Source: a virus
Direction: 5' to 3' (one strand)
IMG/VR virus record: IMGVR_UViG_3300046517_001709
Coordinates: 1-64,000 of that record
DNA: 64,000 nt
Each line of letters opens with the position of its first letter. The stretch's first letter is position 1. A program made the position numbers and the translations under genes. Of the stretch, positions 63,408 through 64,000 are shown one piece after another. A model generated the notes under the pieces. That model searched no databases. It was not told the DNA's origin and saw nothing but the letters and a program-made list of their open reading frames with translations.

Positions 63408-64000
63408 TCAGCTGAGCTGCCATTGCGCGACCGGGCCGCTTCCGGCGTCCAGGACGATCTGGACGCTGGCGGGTTTCGCGCTGTTCGCGATCTCGAAGGT
63501 GATGACGCCTTCGGTCGTGCCGCCCGGCTCGATGACGACGTGCGAGGTGAACATCTGGCCGCTGGCGGTACTGGCCAGGATCGGCCCGTAGTGCTGCCCT
63601 GCGGTGTCGATGACGCCGGCGCCGACGGTGGGTGCGCCGTTGCCGTTCCAGGCCGCGCTGCCGTGGTTGTCCAGGCGGATTTCGGCGCTGACGAAGTGCT
63701 TGCCCACGTCTGCGACGGCGTGGTTGGCGACGGCCGGGTTGTCGAACTTGATCAGCGTGGCGGTGATGTCCTCGCCGTTCGGGCCCTTCAGCGCGACGGC
63801 GCCCCCGACGGCGGGGTGCCTGTCGGATTTCGGCGGCGCGGCGGGGACGGGCTGGCCGGTGACAGCGGCACCGGGCGCGCCGGCTGCCTGCTGGGGTGCG
63901 GCCTGCGGGGTATCGGTGGTCTTCCCGCGGGCGAGGTATCCGGCGGTGAAGCCGATGCCGAGCGTGAGGACGGCGATGAGGGTGACGAGCCACAGCGGTA
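63408..64000 (-). CDS. DUF4352-like membrane-anchored protein, start outside window
   Basis: The frame runs open from the right edge to the stop at 63408, so only the C-terminal 196 residues are seen. A membrane helix LWLVTLIAVLTLGIGFTAGYL is followed by a Pro/Ala linker and a beta domain with ATLIKFDNPAVANHAVAD, KHFVSAEIRLDNHGSAAWNG and GPVAQWQLS, the pattern of DUF4352 (telokin-like) domains. GTG 63707 is only an internal codon. Such genes are common in Streptomyces chromosomes and some phages, so it cannot decide phage versus host. Confidence 0.75.
   Translation of the reverse strand, partial: PLWLVTLIAVLTLGIGFTAGYLARGKTTDTPQAAPQQAAGAPGAAVTGQPVPAAPPKSDRHPAVGGAVALKGPNGEDITATLIKFDNPAVANHAVADVGKHFVSAEIRLDNHGSAAWNGNGAPTVGAGVIDTAGQHYGPILASTASGQMFTSHVVIEPGGTTEGVITFEIANSAKPASVQIVLDAGSGPVAQWQLS

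Noticed and set aside
1-64000. tRNA genes, integrase, att sites, CRISPR arrays, insertion sequences
   Set aside because: No cloverleaf-like sequence was recognised in the few spacers, no tyrosine or serine recombinase motifs were seen in the proteins, and no transposase or direct-repeat array was found. Absence in a partial genome is not proof.

Overview
This window is a 64 kb segment of the genome of a tailed (siphovirus-type) double-stranded DNA phage, or prophage, of a high-GC actinobacterium, most likely Streptomyces or a relative. The grounds are very high GC, tightly packed genes joined by ATGA/GTGA start-stop overlaps, frequent GTG starts, a WhiB-like regulator, DUF6221-type small proteins, a DUF1906 endolysin, and a complete head-tail module with HK97-fold capsid and long tape measure. 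Genes run off both window edges. I see no integrase, att site, tRNA, DNA polymerase or primase, so neither lifestyle nor genome ends can be decided from this segment.

Layout. (1) 1-8.5 kb, + strand: YqaJ exonuclease and ERF annealing protein (a recombination pair), a LuxR-type HTH protein, a C5 cytosine methyltransferase, then many tiny coupled genes. Two spacers here (5020-5230 and 5759-5868) are packed with perfect stem-loops. (2) 8.5-11.2 kb: an island-like stretch with a solitary Phd/YefM-type antitoxin on the minus strand, a bidirectional control region, a ParB-domain/N4-N6 adenine-or-cytosine methyltransferase fusion and a PD-(D/E)XK nuclease. (3) 11.2-22.7 kb, +: a replication-initiation/helicase-loader-like protein with a heptanucleotide repeat in its linker, an HNH endonuclease, and many small hypothetical and zinc-ribbon proteins. 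(4) 22.8-30.5 kb, +: WhiB regulator, two glycosyltransferases, a SAM methyltransferase, three unknown proteins, an NAD-dependent sugar epimerase, then a collagen-like, threonine-rich fibre protein. This reads as a glycan synthesis and decoration block next to its possible target. (5) 30.6-38.2 kb, +: small proteins including a tandem DUF6221 array whose first copy is frameshifted, a JAMM metalloprotease and a third glycosyltransferase.

(6) 38.3-60.2 kb, minus strand: the late operon, transcribed from 60.2 kb down. In transcription order: a predicted ADP-ribosyltransferase, a 52-residue protein, small and large terminase, portal, MuF-like protein, scaffold, major capsid protein, connector and completion proteins with an embedded DUF1003 membrane protein, major tail protein, tail assembly chaperones with a canonical -1 frameshift site, tape measure, distal tail and tail-tip proteins, and a repeat-containing minor tail protein. 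Hairpins that look like terminators or mRNA 3' stabilisers follow the scaffold, capsid and major tail genes. (7) 60.4-62.9 kb, +: lysis cassette (DUF1906 endolysin, holin-like membrane proteins, a membrane-anchored collagen-like protein) ending at a strong bidirectional terminator. (8) 63-64 kb, minus: a membrane protein and a DUF4352-like lipoprotein/membrane protein cut by the window edge.

Most functional calls rest on motifs read directly from translated sequence. No database search was possible. The most promising leads are the ParB-methyltransferase/nuclease pair with an intragenic 12+2+12 palindrome, the ADP-ribosyltransferase at the head of the late operon, a 19-bp perfect hairpin inside the C5 methyltransferase, and the glycosyltransferase block beside a collagen-like fibre.
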